64,000 bases of DNA. Source: Pontibacter pudoricolor. Lineage in GTDB: Bacteria; Bacteroidota; Bacteroidia; Cytophagales; Hymenobacteraceae. How positions within the stretch are numbered: position 1 is the first letter of the stretch; every line of letters begins with the position of its first letter. The notes beneath the pieces are model-generated. The model had not been told where the DNA came from and did no database searches. It saw only the letters and a list, made by a program, of their open reading frames with translations. Location: contig NZ_CP048106.1 of NCBI RefSeq assembly GCF_010092985.1, forward strand, positions 434,001 through 498,000, written 5' to 3'. The position numbers and the translations under genes are program-made. This document shows positions 36,725 to 45,107 of this stretch, one piece after another.

Positions 36725-37636
36725 TCAGGTTACAGCGAAGCGTTTCGCCATAAACATCGATACTGGTAACAATAAAAGAACTGCTAAGCCATACTGCCAG
36801 CCGGCAAATCCAGCGGCAATGCTTGCGTTCATTACGATCAGGGCCAGAATACCGGCCTTTACGGCACGCATAATAAACTGCGGCTCCGGCGACGGCATAG
36901 CTCTGAACAAGGGCGGAAAAACGAGGTACGCAAACAGCGCCAGGAACGGCAAACTATATGCTAACGAAAACTGCGGCAATAAGGCTAAACTGGCAATCCC
37001 GGCAAAAACGATTAGGTACAATGCGACCGCGCCTTTTAGTGCCTTTGTGCTGCCCCCGTGCACTTCGCCGCGACTGATCATGGTGATGGCTGAAATGTAA
37101 ATAATAGGGATAAATGCAATGAACCATAGTTGCTCCAGTGCAGCAGGTATAGCACTTACACCCAGCAGCAGGTTACCGCCACGGCAACTCCCCATGTTGA
37201 TAGGGCCCAGTATCGGGTGGTGTTTGCCTTTCCAGTCGTAAAGCACGGCCAGGCCGGCAACTATAGCGGCGATAATGGCACTCACCAAAGAAACCTGTAA
37301 AGCGGCAACTATACCTATTGTTAAAAGCAAAGCGCCCAATATTGATGCCCCTGCTATAGTTGCTTTTCCGCTCGGGATAGGTCGCTCCGGTCGTTCCACA
37401 CGGTCCAGTTCAGCATCAAACACATCATTAAACACCACGCCGCCGCCATACAAACCAATCGTTGAGATGATAAGCCAGGCCAGGATCTCAAATCCATTCT
37501 CCGGAAAATCTCCCCGAACATGTGTGAATGTTAAGACCACTGCGCCCGATGCTGCGAAACCCATCAGGATATCGGCAATGGCGGTTACAATGTTGGCTGG
37601 CCGCATCAGGCGTATGTAAGCTCCGAATGTGGTCAT
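36725..37636 (-). CDS. eboC: EboC-like UbiA-family prenyltransferase
   Basis: I chose the ATG at 37636 (303 residues), one base after the eboB stop (TAGCATG); a frame from 37660 would overlap eboB by 23 bases. About eight to nine membrane helices. The first Asp-rich prenyl-diphosphate motif is N70-D71-x2-D74 in VVFNDVFDAELDRVERPERP, with the RPxRP sequence that follows it in UbiA proteins. It should transfer an isoprenoid chain to the ebo pathway intermediate in the membrane; donor and acceptor are unknown. Confidence 0.88.
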   Translation of the reverse strand: MTTFGAYIRLMRPANIVTAIADILMGFAASGAVVLTFTHVRGDFPENGFEILAWLIISTIGLYGGGVVFNDVFDAELDRVERPERPIPSGKATIAGASILGALLLTIGIVAALQVSLVSAIIAAIVAGLAVLYDWKGKHHPILGPINMGSCRGGNLLLGVSAIPAALEQLWFIAFIPIIYISAITMISRGEVHGGSTKALKGAVALYLIVFAGIASLALLPQFSLAYSLPFLALFAYLVFPPLFRAMPSPEPQFIMRAVKAGILALIVMNASIAAGFAGWQYGLAVLLLLPVSMFMAKRFAVT

Positions 37637-37637
37637 G

Positions 37638-38579
37638 CTAACGGATGATGTTGGAATCAAAGATCGGGTTGGTTCTGATCTCGCCTATAGTTGGCAGCTG
37701 TCCGCCACGCAGGATAGAGTTATTGAACAGCTTCTGACTTTGGTCAATAGAAGTATTATCCATCCAGTCACTTTCCTTCATCTGCCCGCTCTGGCCAAAA
37801 GAGTCCAGTGCATTCTGGTAGCATACTTTATGAATATCATCGATGCTGATGCCTTGTTCCAGCATTAAAGAAGCTGTCTTAGGAACAGCCAGCGGATCGC
37901 TGATGCCCCAGTCGGCTGCGCTGTTGACGATAATGCGCTCAGAACCATATTGCTTCACGATCTCTACCATGCGCTCGTTGCCCATTTTAGTGTTCGGGTA
38001 AATGGTAAAGGCGGCCCAGAAACCACGCTCCAGCACATCGCGCACAGTTTCTTCGTTGTTATGGTCCACGATCACCATGTGCGGATTAAGTTTATGCTCC
38101 AGAGCCACTTCCATGCTGCGGATGGTGCCCGCTTTTTTATCGCGGTGCGGGGTATGTATCTGTACCGGCAGGTTGGCTTCTTTGGCCAGGTCCAGTTGTA
38201 ATCTATAGTATTTGTCTTCGGCAGCAGTCTGGTCATCGTACCCGATCTCTCCAACACCCACCACGCCCTCTTTGCAGATGAACAGCGGCAATAGTTCCAT
38301 TACTTCCTCAGCCAAGGCTTCGTTGTTTGCTTCTTTAGAGTTCAGGCCAATGGTACAGTAATGCTTTATCCCAAACTGACTTGCCCTGAAACGCTCCCAA
38401 CCAATCAGACTACTGTAGTAATCTTTAAAAGAACCCAGCTCGGTGCGCGGCTGTCCCAGCCAGAAAGCAGGTTCTATAATGGCCACGATACCGGCTTTCT
38501 GCATCGCTGCATAGTCGTCGGTGGTGCGGGATGTCATGTGAATGTGTGGATCGATGAATCTCATATTCAAGGTGTTCAT
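37638..38579 (-). CDS. eboB: EboB-like TatD-family metal-dependent hydrolase
   Basis: A 313-residue amidohydrolase-fold protein. The first metal site is FIDPHIHM near the N-terminus, followed by EVMELLPLFICKEGVVGVGEIGYD (metal Glu), PVQIHTPHRDKKAG, MVIVDHNNEET and the late SAADWG Asp. The start may be the ATG given or a second ATG five codons in. It is 50 bases downstream of eboA. The substrate is unknown. Confidence 0.87.
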   Translation of the reverse strand: MNTLNMRFIDPHIHMTSRTTDDYAAMQKAGIVAIIEPAFWLGQPRTELGSFKDYYSSLIGWERFRASQFGIKHYCTIGLNSKEANNEALAEEVMELLPLFICKEGVVGVGEIGYDDQTAAEDKYYRLQLDLAKEANLPVQIHTPHRDKKAGTIRSMEVALEHKLNPHMVIVDHNNEETVRDVLERGFWAAFTIYPNTKMGNERMVEIVKQYGSERIIVNSAADWGISDPLAVPKTASLMLEQGISIDDIHKVCYQNALDSFGQSGQMKESDWMDNTSIDQSQKLFNNSILRGGQLPTIGEIRTNPIFDSNIIR

Positions 38580-38629
38580 TAGCGTATGGGGTTTGGTTCG
38601 GGTGATTCTTTATTGTTGATGGTCTATAG

Positions 38630-39520
38630 TTAAGCTGTGATCGCTTTCTGACTGATATGGCTCCAGTTTAGTTGCCCTTCTGAGATCTTTAGTTTTAACA
38701 GCGGGTGTTGGTTCAGTAAAGCTTGTGCTTCCGGGTAACCGCTTTGTGCGCAGGCCAGGGCAGCGGCTTCGTGTTCGGTTTCGTTCTGGCTGGCAAAAAG
38801 CTTTTTAATGTCCCGGATGATAGTTTGATTAATGTGCGGCCCAACCGGGCGCCATAGTTCGGGTGTTACGGTGCGTCCGGCAGCCCAGCGCTCGTGTGCG
38901 TAATCTGAGAGCATTCGGGCCAGGTCGGAGTTAGTGCGCTCATCCAGTCCATAGATTTTTTGCAGCGACTTGCCCGTGAATATCGTTTTAAGCACCATCT
39001 GGTTCCAGGCAGCTTCTGTAAAGTTCTCGGAAGGGTAGGGGTTATTCAAAGCGATGGCTTCGTACACGTTACCCATGTTGGTTCGGATGCCTTCGGTGGC
39101 CTGTGCAACAAATTTTTCAGGATGCGGCAATAGTGGCAAGGCAGCATATAAGGCTACCAGTTCGCCCATATCAGCGGTCCCGAACAGCTTCAGTATGGTT
39201 TTGCTATAGTTGTCGGCGTTTTCGTGCGGCAGGCTTAGCAAAAGTATAGTGCGGGCTAGTTGATCTGTAGTCCAGTGTCTTGGGGTAAAACCTTTACGCA
39301 GCTGGTTTGCCTGCTCCAGTTCTTTTTGTGTCAGGCTTAACGTAGATTTGCCTACATAACGAGGTGCGGCACTGAAGGGTAAGTATAGCTCTTTTCCTGT
39401 TTCAGACGATTTCACCAGGTCTTTTTTTTCTTTCAGCCACTTCGCAGCCTCAGGCGTAGCCTGGCGGTTGAAAAGTTGTTCCAGAAAAGCGATAGTGGTT
39501 GGTAGAATGTTGCTATACAC
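38630..39520 (-). CDS. eboA: EboA-like protein, first gene of the ebo operon
   Basis: A 296-residue soluble, mainly helical protein starting at a GTG. It contains the EboA-type region (TDQLARTILLLSLP, then ELVALYAALPLLPHPEKF, then EAIALNNPYPSENF and NQMVLKTIFTG). The last part is a repeat-like helical segment. No enzyme motif was seen. It heads the six-gene minus-strand operon; its promoter must lie in 39521-39793, the spacer shared with mug. Confidence 0.82.
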   Translation of the reverse strand: MYSNILPTTIAFLEQLFNRQATPEAAKWLKEKKDLVKSSETGKELYLPFSAAPRYVGKSTLSLTQKELEQANQLRKGFTPRHWTTDQLARTILLLSLPHENADNYSKTILKLFGTADMGELVALYAALPLLPHPEKFVAQATEGIRTNMGNVYEAIALNNPYPSENFTEAAWNQMVLKTIFTGKSLQKIYGLDERTNSDLARMLSDYAHERWAAGRTVTPELWRPVGPHINQTIIRDIKKLFASQNETEHEAAALACAQSGYPEAQALLNQHPLLKLKISEGQLNWSHISQKAITA

Positions 39521-39793
39521 TGTTTCGTTCGGTTAGGAATCTGATCGGTAGCCGGTAACACGACTTAATTTTCCCGGAGGCGTACGTTCGTACATCAACT
39601 GGTTATAAGAATAGCTTCCGACTATATTTGGTTTTGACTAAGTACGACTATAAAATCAGAAGGTTGAGCCAAATTGAATTAACTACAACCCATGTTATGT
39701 GTCGGAATTGTATTTAAATATGAATAAACCTATATGTTGGCTTGTTTGTGACATTTTGACTGCTGCACTTATAAAAAGAATAGTATAAATCCG

Positions 39794-40357
39794 ATGATGA
39801 GACCGACCAAAGCAGAAGTTGCTGCTGCACAGAACAGCACCATCCGCGATGTAATTGCGCCCGATCTGGATGTATTGTTCTGTGGTATCAACACCGGTTT
39901 ATATTCTGCTGCCACCGGGCATCATTTTGCCCGCCCGGGTAACCGTTTCTGGCCAACGCTTTATCGGTCAGGTTTTACGCCGCGCCTGTTTGCACCCGAC
40001 GAAGAGCTGGAACTGATTTCTTTAGGCTATGGCATCACCAATATTGTGGACCGGGCTACAGCTGCCGCTGCTTATCTAACGATAGATGAGTTGCAACAGG
40101 GCGGCCTAAACCTGGAGCGAAAATTACAGGTGTTCCGCCCAAAAGTATTAGCCGTTTTAGGAATATCCGCATACCGCACTGCTTTTAACCAACCCAAAGC
40201 CATACTCGGCCGCCAACCAGAATTAATTGCTGAAACTATTGTTTGGGTGTTGCCGAATCCCAGTGGCTTAAATGCGCATTTTCCTCCAGTTAAGTTAGCT
40301 GAGGTTTTCAGGGAGTTTCGGTATGAGTTACAGCTTTTGGGGTTGAGTGATTTATAG
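39794..40357 (+). CDS. mug: mismatch-specific uracil/thymine-DNA glycosylase
   Basis: A 187-residue member of the Mug/TDG branch of the uracil-DNA glycosylases. Motifs are DVLFCGINTG (family GINPG, here with Thr for Pro), GHHFARPGNRFW and the C-terminal VLPNPSGLNAH loop. It removes uracil or thymine mispaired with guanine and alkylated cytosines. It is divergent from the ebo operon. TATATTTG at 39623-39630 could be a distant -7 element, but the long leader makes this uncertain. Confidence 0.92.
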   Translation: MMRPTKAEVAAAQNSTIRDVIAPDLDVLFCGINTGLYSAATGHHFARPGNRFWPTLYRSGFTPRLFAPDEELELISLGYGITNIVDRATAAAAYLTIDELQQGGLNLERKLQVFRPKVLAVLGISAYRTAFNQPKAILGRQPELIAETIVWVLPNPSGLNAHFPPVKLAEVFREFRYELQLLGLSDL

Positions 40358-40369
40358 TTGGTGTTTACT

Positions 40370-41165
40370 TCACCTCAGCATTTTCCTAAAAACAGGGGGA
40401 GGGAGCTTGGCTGTCGTTCTATAGTTGCCGTTGTCCAACCACCCCTTTGTCCCTCAGCGCTACGCTTGCTACCTTCGAGATCGCTCCCGGTAGGCTTTGG
40501 CGGAGAATTTATAGGTCATTTGCTATAGTTGGAGCTATTGTTCTATAGTTTCAGTTTTACCCCTTCCCAACCTTCCCCTAACAACAGGGGAAGGAGCTTT
40601 TTAGTTGTCGCAATAGTTGTAGTTATCGTTTTATAGTTGCGGTTTTAACCCACCCCTGCCCCTCCCAGGAGGGGAATTTCTGTTATAGTTAAAGCTTAGC
40701 TATCGTTCTATAGTTACAGACCAGGATCGGACAGGTCGCGACCTGTCCCTACGGAATTACAAACACGATAAGGCGATGCAACTATAGCTTCCCCTTTAAA
40801 CTATAAGGTTAACTATCGAACTGATCACAGTCTTTGGGTTGAGCGCCTTTGCTTTGTTGCGGTGCCGTCAGGCAACCCGAGGAACGAGGGTAGCAAGAAA
40901 GCAGCAGCGCGATGCCCGAAGACGGGGCCTCCCGGCCGTGAGGGCACCAAAGCAAACTATAGAACAGTAGGCAAGTAGAGCTCCCAGGATCAGAAGTGGC
41001 TATGAAAGAAAGGCTTGTTTCGGATTGTAGAGCATTCAGATTTCTCACAGCTGCGCTGGCTCTCTTCGACTCGCGTCTCAAGAATGTTCGAAATGACAAA
41101 AGAGTAACTATGCGAAAATTAAGATCCCTCGGCTAACACTCAGGATGACAATAGAAACGATAGAA
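40370..41165 (-). repeat. intergenic repeat mosaic, copy B (inverted)
   Basis: The same modules as copy A, in reverse orientation and reverse order, between the convergent mug and transglutaminase genes: hairpin-like module with ACCCCTTCCC (about 40557-40598), module with CCCACCCCTGCCCC (about 40650-40675), the palindrome GGACAGGTCGCGACCTGTCC (40729-40748), GC-rich core (40822-40951), GCTCCCAGGATC segment (about 40979-40990) and the TCGAAATGACA end (near 41088). A 96-codon frame here (40809-41099) reads the core in a different frame from the one open in copy A, so neither is a gene. Confidence 0.85.
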
Positions 41166-41174
41166 CTATAACCG

Positions 41175-42257
41175 CTACCCACCAACCTTATACTCCATAA
41201 AATAACTGTAATTCCCTTTACTGCCTTTTTTACGGGCCATAACGGCGAGGCTGCCTTGGGCTGGTTTTACCTGGATGGTGTGGTTGGAGCCTTTTGTATC
41301 AAAGTAAAACCATTGTTTGTTATTTAGCACAAGCAATTCCACATCTTCGGCAGTAGTGAACGACAAACTATACGGTTTTCCGGGCTGCAGTTTGCCGTGC
41401 AAAGGTGCACTTTCTACTTTTATGGGTAAGCTGGTGTTCCAGGTAGTAGCTACTGACTGCAGTTTACCGCTGGTGAGTCCATTCAGAACTTCTGATGCAT
41501 TAATTCCCAGTTTAAAAAGTGATTCTTCCACGGAAGTTAATTTTTCATACTCAGCAAGCGTGATCGGTTTTTCAATTTGCTGCCATTTAGGGTCTTTCGG
41601 CAGATGGCTGAACAAAAAAGCATGTGGATCAACATCAAACCAGTAAGGTGTATAGTTAACGAGGGTTTTTAGCTTTCCATTCACCATTCTGGCGCTTCCT
41701 GAGCCCCAGGTAACATCCACTAAACGCCAGTTCCCGTTCAGGAACACACTGTTCCAGGCATGATTTGTTCGGTTAAAGCGCTTGCCCGGAGCATATCCAT
41801 ACCCTTTGGCATATCCGCTTATAGTTTCCACTTTCAAACCCATTTCCTCTCCCAGGGCTTTATAAAGACGGGCATAACCATCACAAACAGATATGCGGCT
41901 CCTCAAAACTGCTTCAACCGAATTGTCTCCGAAGTTGCCGGCATTATACCCGTTGTCGTTGTAGCGGATGTTGCGGGCAATCCAGGCAAAAATGATTCGG
42001 GCGCGTTCGTAGTCGTTGGTTGCTTCTTTGTTAAGGTAGGCGGCAAGGGTTTTTACATCTTTGGAGTACCGTGCGTCGGTGGCAAAGGCAAACTGGTCAA
42101 GTTGCTGTAAGCGTTTCGGGCCTGGTAAATTAGCTGCTGCAGCCTGACCTATAGCCACCGCTACAAAAAGCAGCATCAGTTGTAAGCGCAGCAAAAAATG
42201 CCGGGATTTAAACCTGTATATAAAGGACAAAAGATGCAGGGTAGAGCGCATATACAA
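41175..42257 (-). CDS. secreted transglutaminase-like protein
   Basis: A 360-residue protein with a signal peptide (hydrophobic core about 24-38, ending AAAA). The transglutaminase-like triad is visible: Cys in SVCDGYARL, His in NHAWNSVFL and Asp in LVDVTWGSG. It resembles the kyphoscoliosis-peptidase type of transglutaminase fold, which can act as a cysteine protease. The last ~130 residues form a strand-rich domain. The true start may be a few codons downstream of the one given. It probably acts in the periplasm. Confidence 0.82.
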   Translation of the reverse strand: MYMRSTLHLLSFIYRFKSRHFLLRLQLMLLFVAVAIGQAAAANLPGPKRLQQLDQFAFATDARYSKDVKTLAAYLNKEATNDYERARIIFAWIARNIRYNDNGYNAGNFGDNSVEAVLRSRISVCDGYARLYKALGEEMGLKVETISGYAKGYGYAPGKRFNRTNHAWNSVFLNGNWRLVDVTWGSGSARMVNGKLKTLVNYTPYWFDVDPHAFLFSHLPKDPKWQQIEKPITLAEYEKLTSVEESLFKLGINASEVLNGLTSGKLQSVATTWNTSLPIKVESAPLHGKLQPGKPYSLSFTTAEDVELLVLNNKQWFYFDTKGSNHTIQVKPAQGSLAVMARKKGSKGNYSYFMEYKVGG

Positions 42258-42573
42258 CTATAAGTAAGTAAACTATAGGCTACAATGCCGGTTGTAGCAG
42301 CATCGGTTCAACTATAACGACACATTTAAAGCGCCAAGTATACTATTCCGGGACCATTATCCTAAAATATAAAGATACTGAAGCAGTTACAGGCATGTAT
42401 TTTGTGAATGATTTGGTTGGAGCGGTTCGGGGTTGTAATCTTGCAGTGCCTGGCTAAACCTTATTTTACCAGTTGGTAGAATTTTATCAAGTCAGAAAAG
42501 TAACATTTCAGGTTTGTGACAACTATAGAAACTATAGACCTGACTTGTTGGTTTTTATTTAAATTTTGAGCCT
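42258..42573. other. divergent spacer upstream of the glucan phosphorylase gene
   Basis: 316 bases with five CTATA(G/A) motifs. It holds the start regions of two divergent genes. No exact TAnnTTTG box was found. Confidence 0.35.
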
Positions 42574-44226
42574 ATGACACAATATAACAGGTGGTACCAC
42601 CCGTACGATATTGACGAAAAATACAATAAGAGAGTAGCCTACTTCAGCATGGAGTACGGTATAGATCAGGCCTTTAAGATCTATTCCGGAGGGCTCGGTT
42701 TTCTGGCTGGTTCGCATATGCGCAGTGCCCATGATCTGCGCCAGAACATGATCGGTATCGGAATGCTCTGGAAATATGGGTATTACGACCAGGTGCGCCA
42801 CGACGACCAAAGTATGCGGGCCCAGTTTCAGAAGAAATTCTATACGTTCCTGGAAGAAACCGACATCACTGTTTCTGTTGCTGTTAACGGCCACCAGGTA
42901 AAAGTAAAGGCGCTTGTGCTTAAACCGGAGGTGTTTGGCACTGTGCCTATGTATTTCCTGACCACCGATATTCCTGAAAATGATTACCTGGCCCAAACAA
43001 TAACGCACAGGTTATACGACCCCGAAATGAGCACCCGCATTGCCCAGAGTATTGTGCTGGGTATAGGTGGTGGTAAAGTGGTGGAAGCGCTTGGCGGAGC
43101 AGATGTTTACCACATGAACGAAGCGCATGCCCTTCCGCTATCTTTCTGGTTGCTTGATAAATACAGAAGCGTGGAAAAAGTGCGCGAGCACATGGTGTTC
43201 ACAACGCATACCCCGGAAAAAGCCGGTAACGAAGAGCACGACATCAACTTCCTGGACAGGATGAGCTTCTTTAATGGGACTCCGCTGGAAGAAGTGCGAA
43301 AGTTAACCCACATGGACGGCCATTTATTTAACCATACGCTGGCTGCCCTGCGCCTTTCAAAAGTAGCTAATGGGGTGTCGCAGTTGCATGGCGAGGTAGC
43401 CCGGCAGATGTGGAATGAGAAGCACGGAATCTGCGAAATAAAAGCTATTACCAACGCACAGCATGCCAATTACTGGACCGATGATGACCTTTGGGATGCC
43501 CTGCAGACTGGTAACGACAATGCCCTGGTTGTGCGCAAAAAGGAAATGAAACACCTGCTCTTTAAGATTGTATCTGACCAGACTGGCAAGCTGTTCAGCC
43601 CTGAAGTGTTAACTATAGTTTGGGCCCGGCGCTTTGCCGCTTATAAACGCGCCGATCTCCTGGTCCGTGATTTTGAGCGCTTCCTGCAGATAATCAATAA
43701 TAACGAGCGTCCGGTGCAGGTGATATGGGCCGGCAAGCCTTACCCTTTTGATGAAGGAGCGGTAAATACCTTTAACAAGCTGGTAAACCTGTCGGAGAAA
43801 CAGCCGAACATGGCCGTTTTGTCTGGTTATGAAATGGAGCTTTCGCGCAAACTGAAGCAGGGTTCTGATGTTTGGCTTAACACGCCACGTCGTCCGCGCG
43901 AAGCATCAGGCACCAGCGGCATGACCGCATCTATGAATGGATCGATAAACTTTTCGATTCAGGATGGCTGGTTGCCGGAGTATGCCCGCCACGGCGAAAA
44001 CAGCTTTATCCTGCCCATAGTAGATACCAATCTGCCGGAGCATCTGCAGGATTCAGAAGACCATAAAAACCTGATGCATATTCTGGAGCACGAGATCGTT
44101 CCTGCTTATTATCATGATCGGGGTAAATGGCTCAGCATTATGAAGCAAAGTATGTTTGATGTGTTGCCGTTCTTCGGTTCTGACCGTATGGCGCATGAGT
44201 ATTACGAGAAACTTTATAGTTATTAA
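42574..44226 (+). CDS. GT35-like alpha-glucan phosphorylase family protein lacking the PLP lysine
   Basis: A 550-residue protein of the short alpha-glucan phosphorylase type: AYFSMEYGIDQAFKIYSGGLGFLAG at the start, VYHMNEAHALPLSFWLL in the middle and VWARRFAAYKRADLL in the donor domain. Phosphorylases cut glycogen or maltodextrin with phosphate using PLP on a Lys in the segment EASGTxxMK. Here that segment reads EASGTSGMTASMNG, with Thr451 where the Lys is expected. So it either uses another chemistry (GT-B transfer without PLP) or is inactive as a phosphorylase. It is a single gene with its own terminator. Confidence 0.85.
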   Translation: MTQYNRWYHPYDIDEKYNKRVAYFSMEYGIDQAFKIYSGGLGFLAGSHMRSAHDLRQNMIGIGMLWKYGYYDQVRHDDQSMRAQFQKKFYTFLEETDITVSVAVNGHQVKVKALVLKPEVFGTVPMYFLTTDIPENDYLAQTITHRLYDPEMSTRIAQSIVLGIGGGKVVEALGGADVYHMNEAHALPLSFWLLDKYRSVEKVREHMVFTTHTPEKAGNEEHDINFLDRMSFFNGTPLEEVRKLTHMDGHLFNHTLAALRLSKVANGVSQLHGEVARQMWNEKHGICEIKAITNAQHANYWTDDDLWDALQTGNDNALVVRKKEMKHLLFKIVSDQTGKLFSPEVLTIVWARRFAAYKRADLLVRDFERFLQIINNNERPVQVIWAGKPYPFDEGAVNTFNKLVNLSEKQPNMAVLSGYEMELSRKLKQGSDVWLNTPRRPREASGTSGMTASMNGSINFSIQDGWLPEYARHGENSFILPIVDTNLPEHLQDSEDHKNLMHILEHEIVPAYYHDRGKWLSIMKQSMFDVLPFFGSDRMAHEYYEKLYSY

Positions 44227-44244
44227 ACTATAGTAACATTTAGT

Positions 44245-44277
44245 AAAAGCCGCTTTGTTATCAGCAAAGCGGCTTTT
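44245..44277 (+). terminator. intrinsic terminator of the glucan phosphorylase gene
   Basis: Thirteen-base arms (AAAAGCCGCTTTG and complement) with a 7-base loop and a T-rich end. Confidence 0.88.
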
Positions 44278-44309
44278 TGTTTATATAAGAATGATGACTT
44301 TTCTGAGTT

Positions 44310-45060
44310 TTTAATTTCTCTTTTGTCATTTCGAACATTCTTGAGACGCGAGTCGAGAAGAGCCAGCGCAGCTGTGAGAAATCTTATGTGTTCTATAGTT
44401 TCTCTTTTGTCATTTCGAACAGCGTTAGAAATCTGAGTGCTATAGCTGCAGTTACAACCTAGCCTTTTCTTTCATAGCCTTCTTTAATCCTGGGAGCTCT
44501 ATGAACCTACTGTTCTATAGTTTGCTTTGGTGCCCTCACGGCCGGGAGGCCCCGTCTTAGGGTATCGCGCTGCTGCTTTCTTGCTACCCTCGTAACTCGG
44601 GTTGCCTTGCGGCACCGCAATAAATCAAAGGCGCTCAACCCAAAGACTGTGATCAGTTCGATAGCTAAACTATAGATGAGAGAGCTGCTATGGTTGCATG
44701 GCTTTACCGTGGTAGTAGTTACGTAGGGACAGGTCGCGACCTGTCCGATCTTGGTCTTTAACTATAGAACTACAAGTCAAACTATAGCAAACTCAGATTT
44801 CTCCTTTGGTCGAAATTACAGATTGAAAAGCAGTAGCAGAAAAGTCCCGCTTTGAAGGGGGCAGGGGGATGACTAACGGAAACTATAGAACTATAGCTAG
44901 ACTATAGCAACAACCGGAATTCCCCTCTTGGGAGGGGCAGGGGTGGGTTAAAACAGCAACTATAAAACGATAGCCTCAACTATAGCGACAACTCGAAAAC
45001 TCCTTCCCCTGTTGTTAGGGGAAGGTTGGGATGGGGTAAAACTATAGCCCCAACTACTGC
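44310..45060 (+). repeat. intergenic repeat mosaic, copy C
   Basis: Same order and orientation as copy A, between the convergent phosphorylase and menD genes: two TCATTTCGAAC segments (about 44328 and 44409), TCCTGGGAGCTCT segment (about 44489), GC-rich core (44526-44655), palindrome GGACAGGTCGCGACCTGTCC (44727-44746), a TCGAAATTACAG segment (near 44809), then AAGGGGGCAGGGGGATGA, GGGAGGGGCAGGGGTGGG and AGGGGAAGGTTGGGATGGGG modules (about 44856-45040). CTATAG marks most junctions. Confidence 0.85.
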
Positions 45061-45107
45061 AAAACATAAATCCTGGCCTCTGAAGACAGCTGAGAACGGA
45101 CTAACAC

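Noticed and set aside
40809-41099. 96-residue frame in repeat copy B
   Set aside because: Same repeat core as copy A but read in a different frame, so not a conserved protein.
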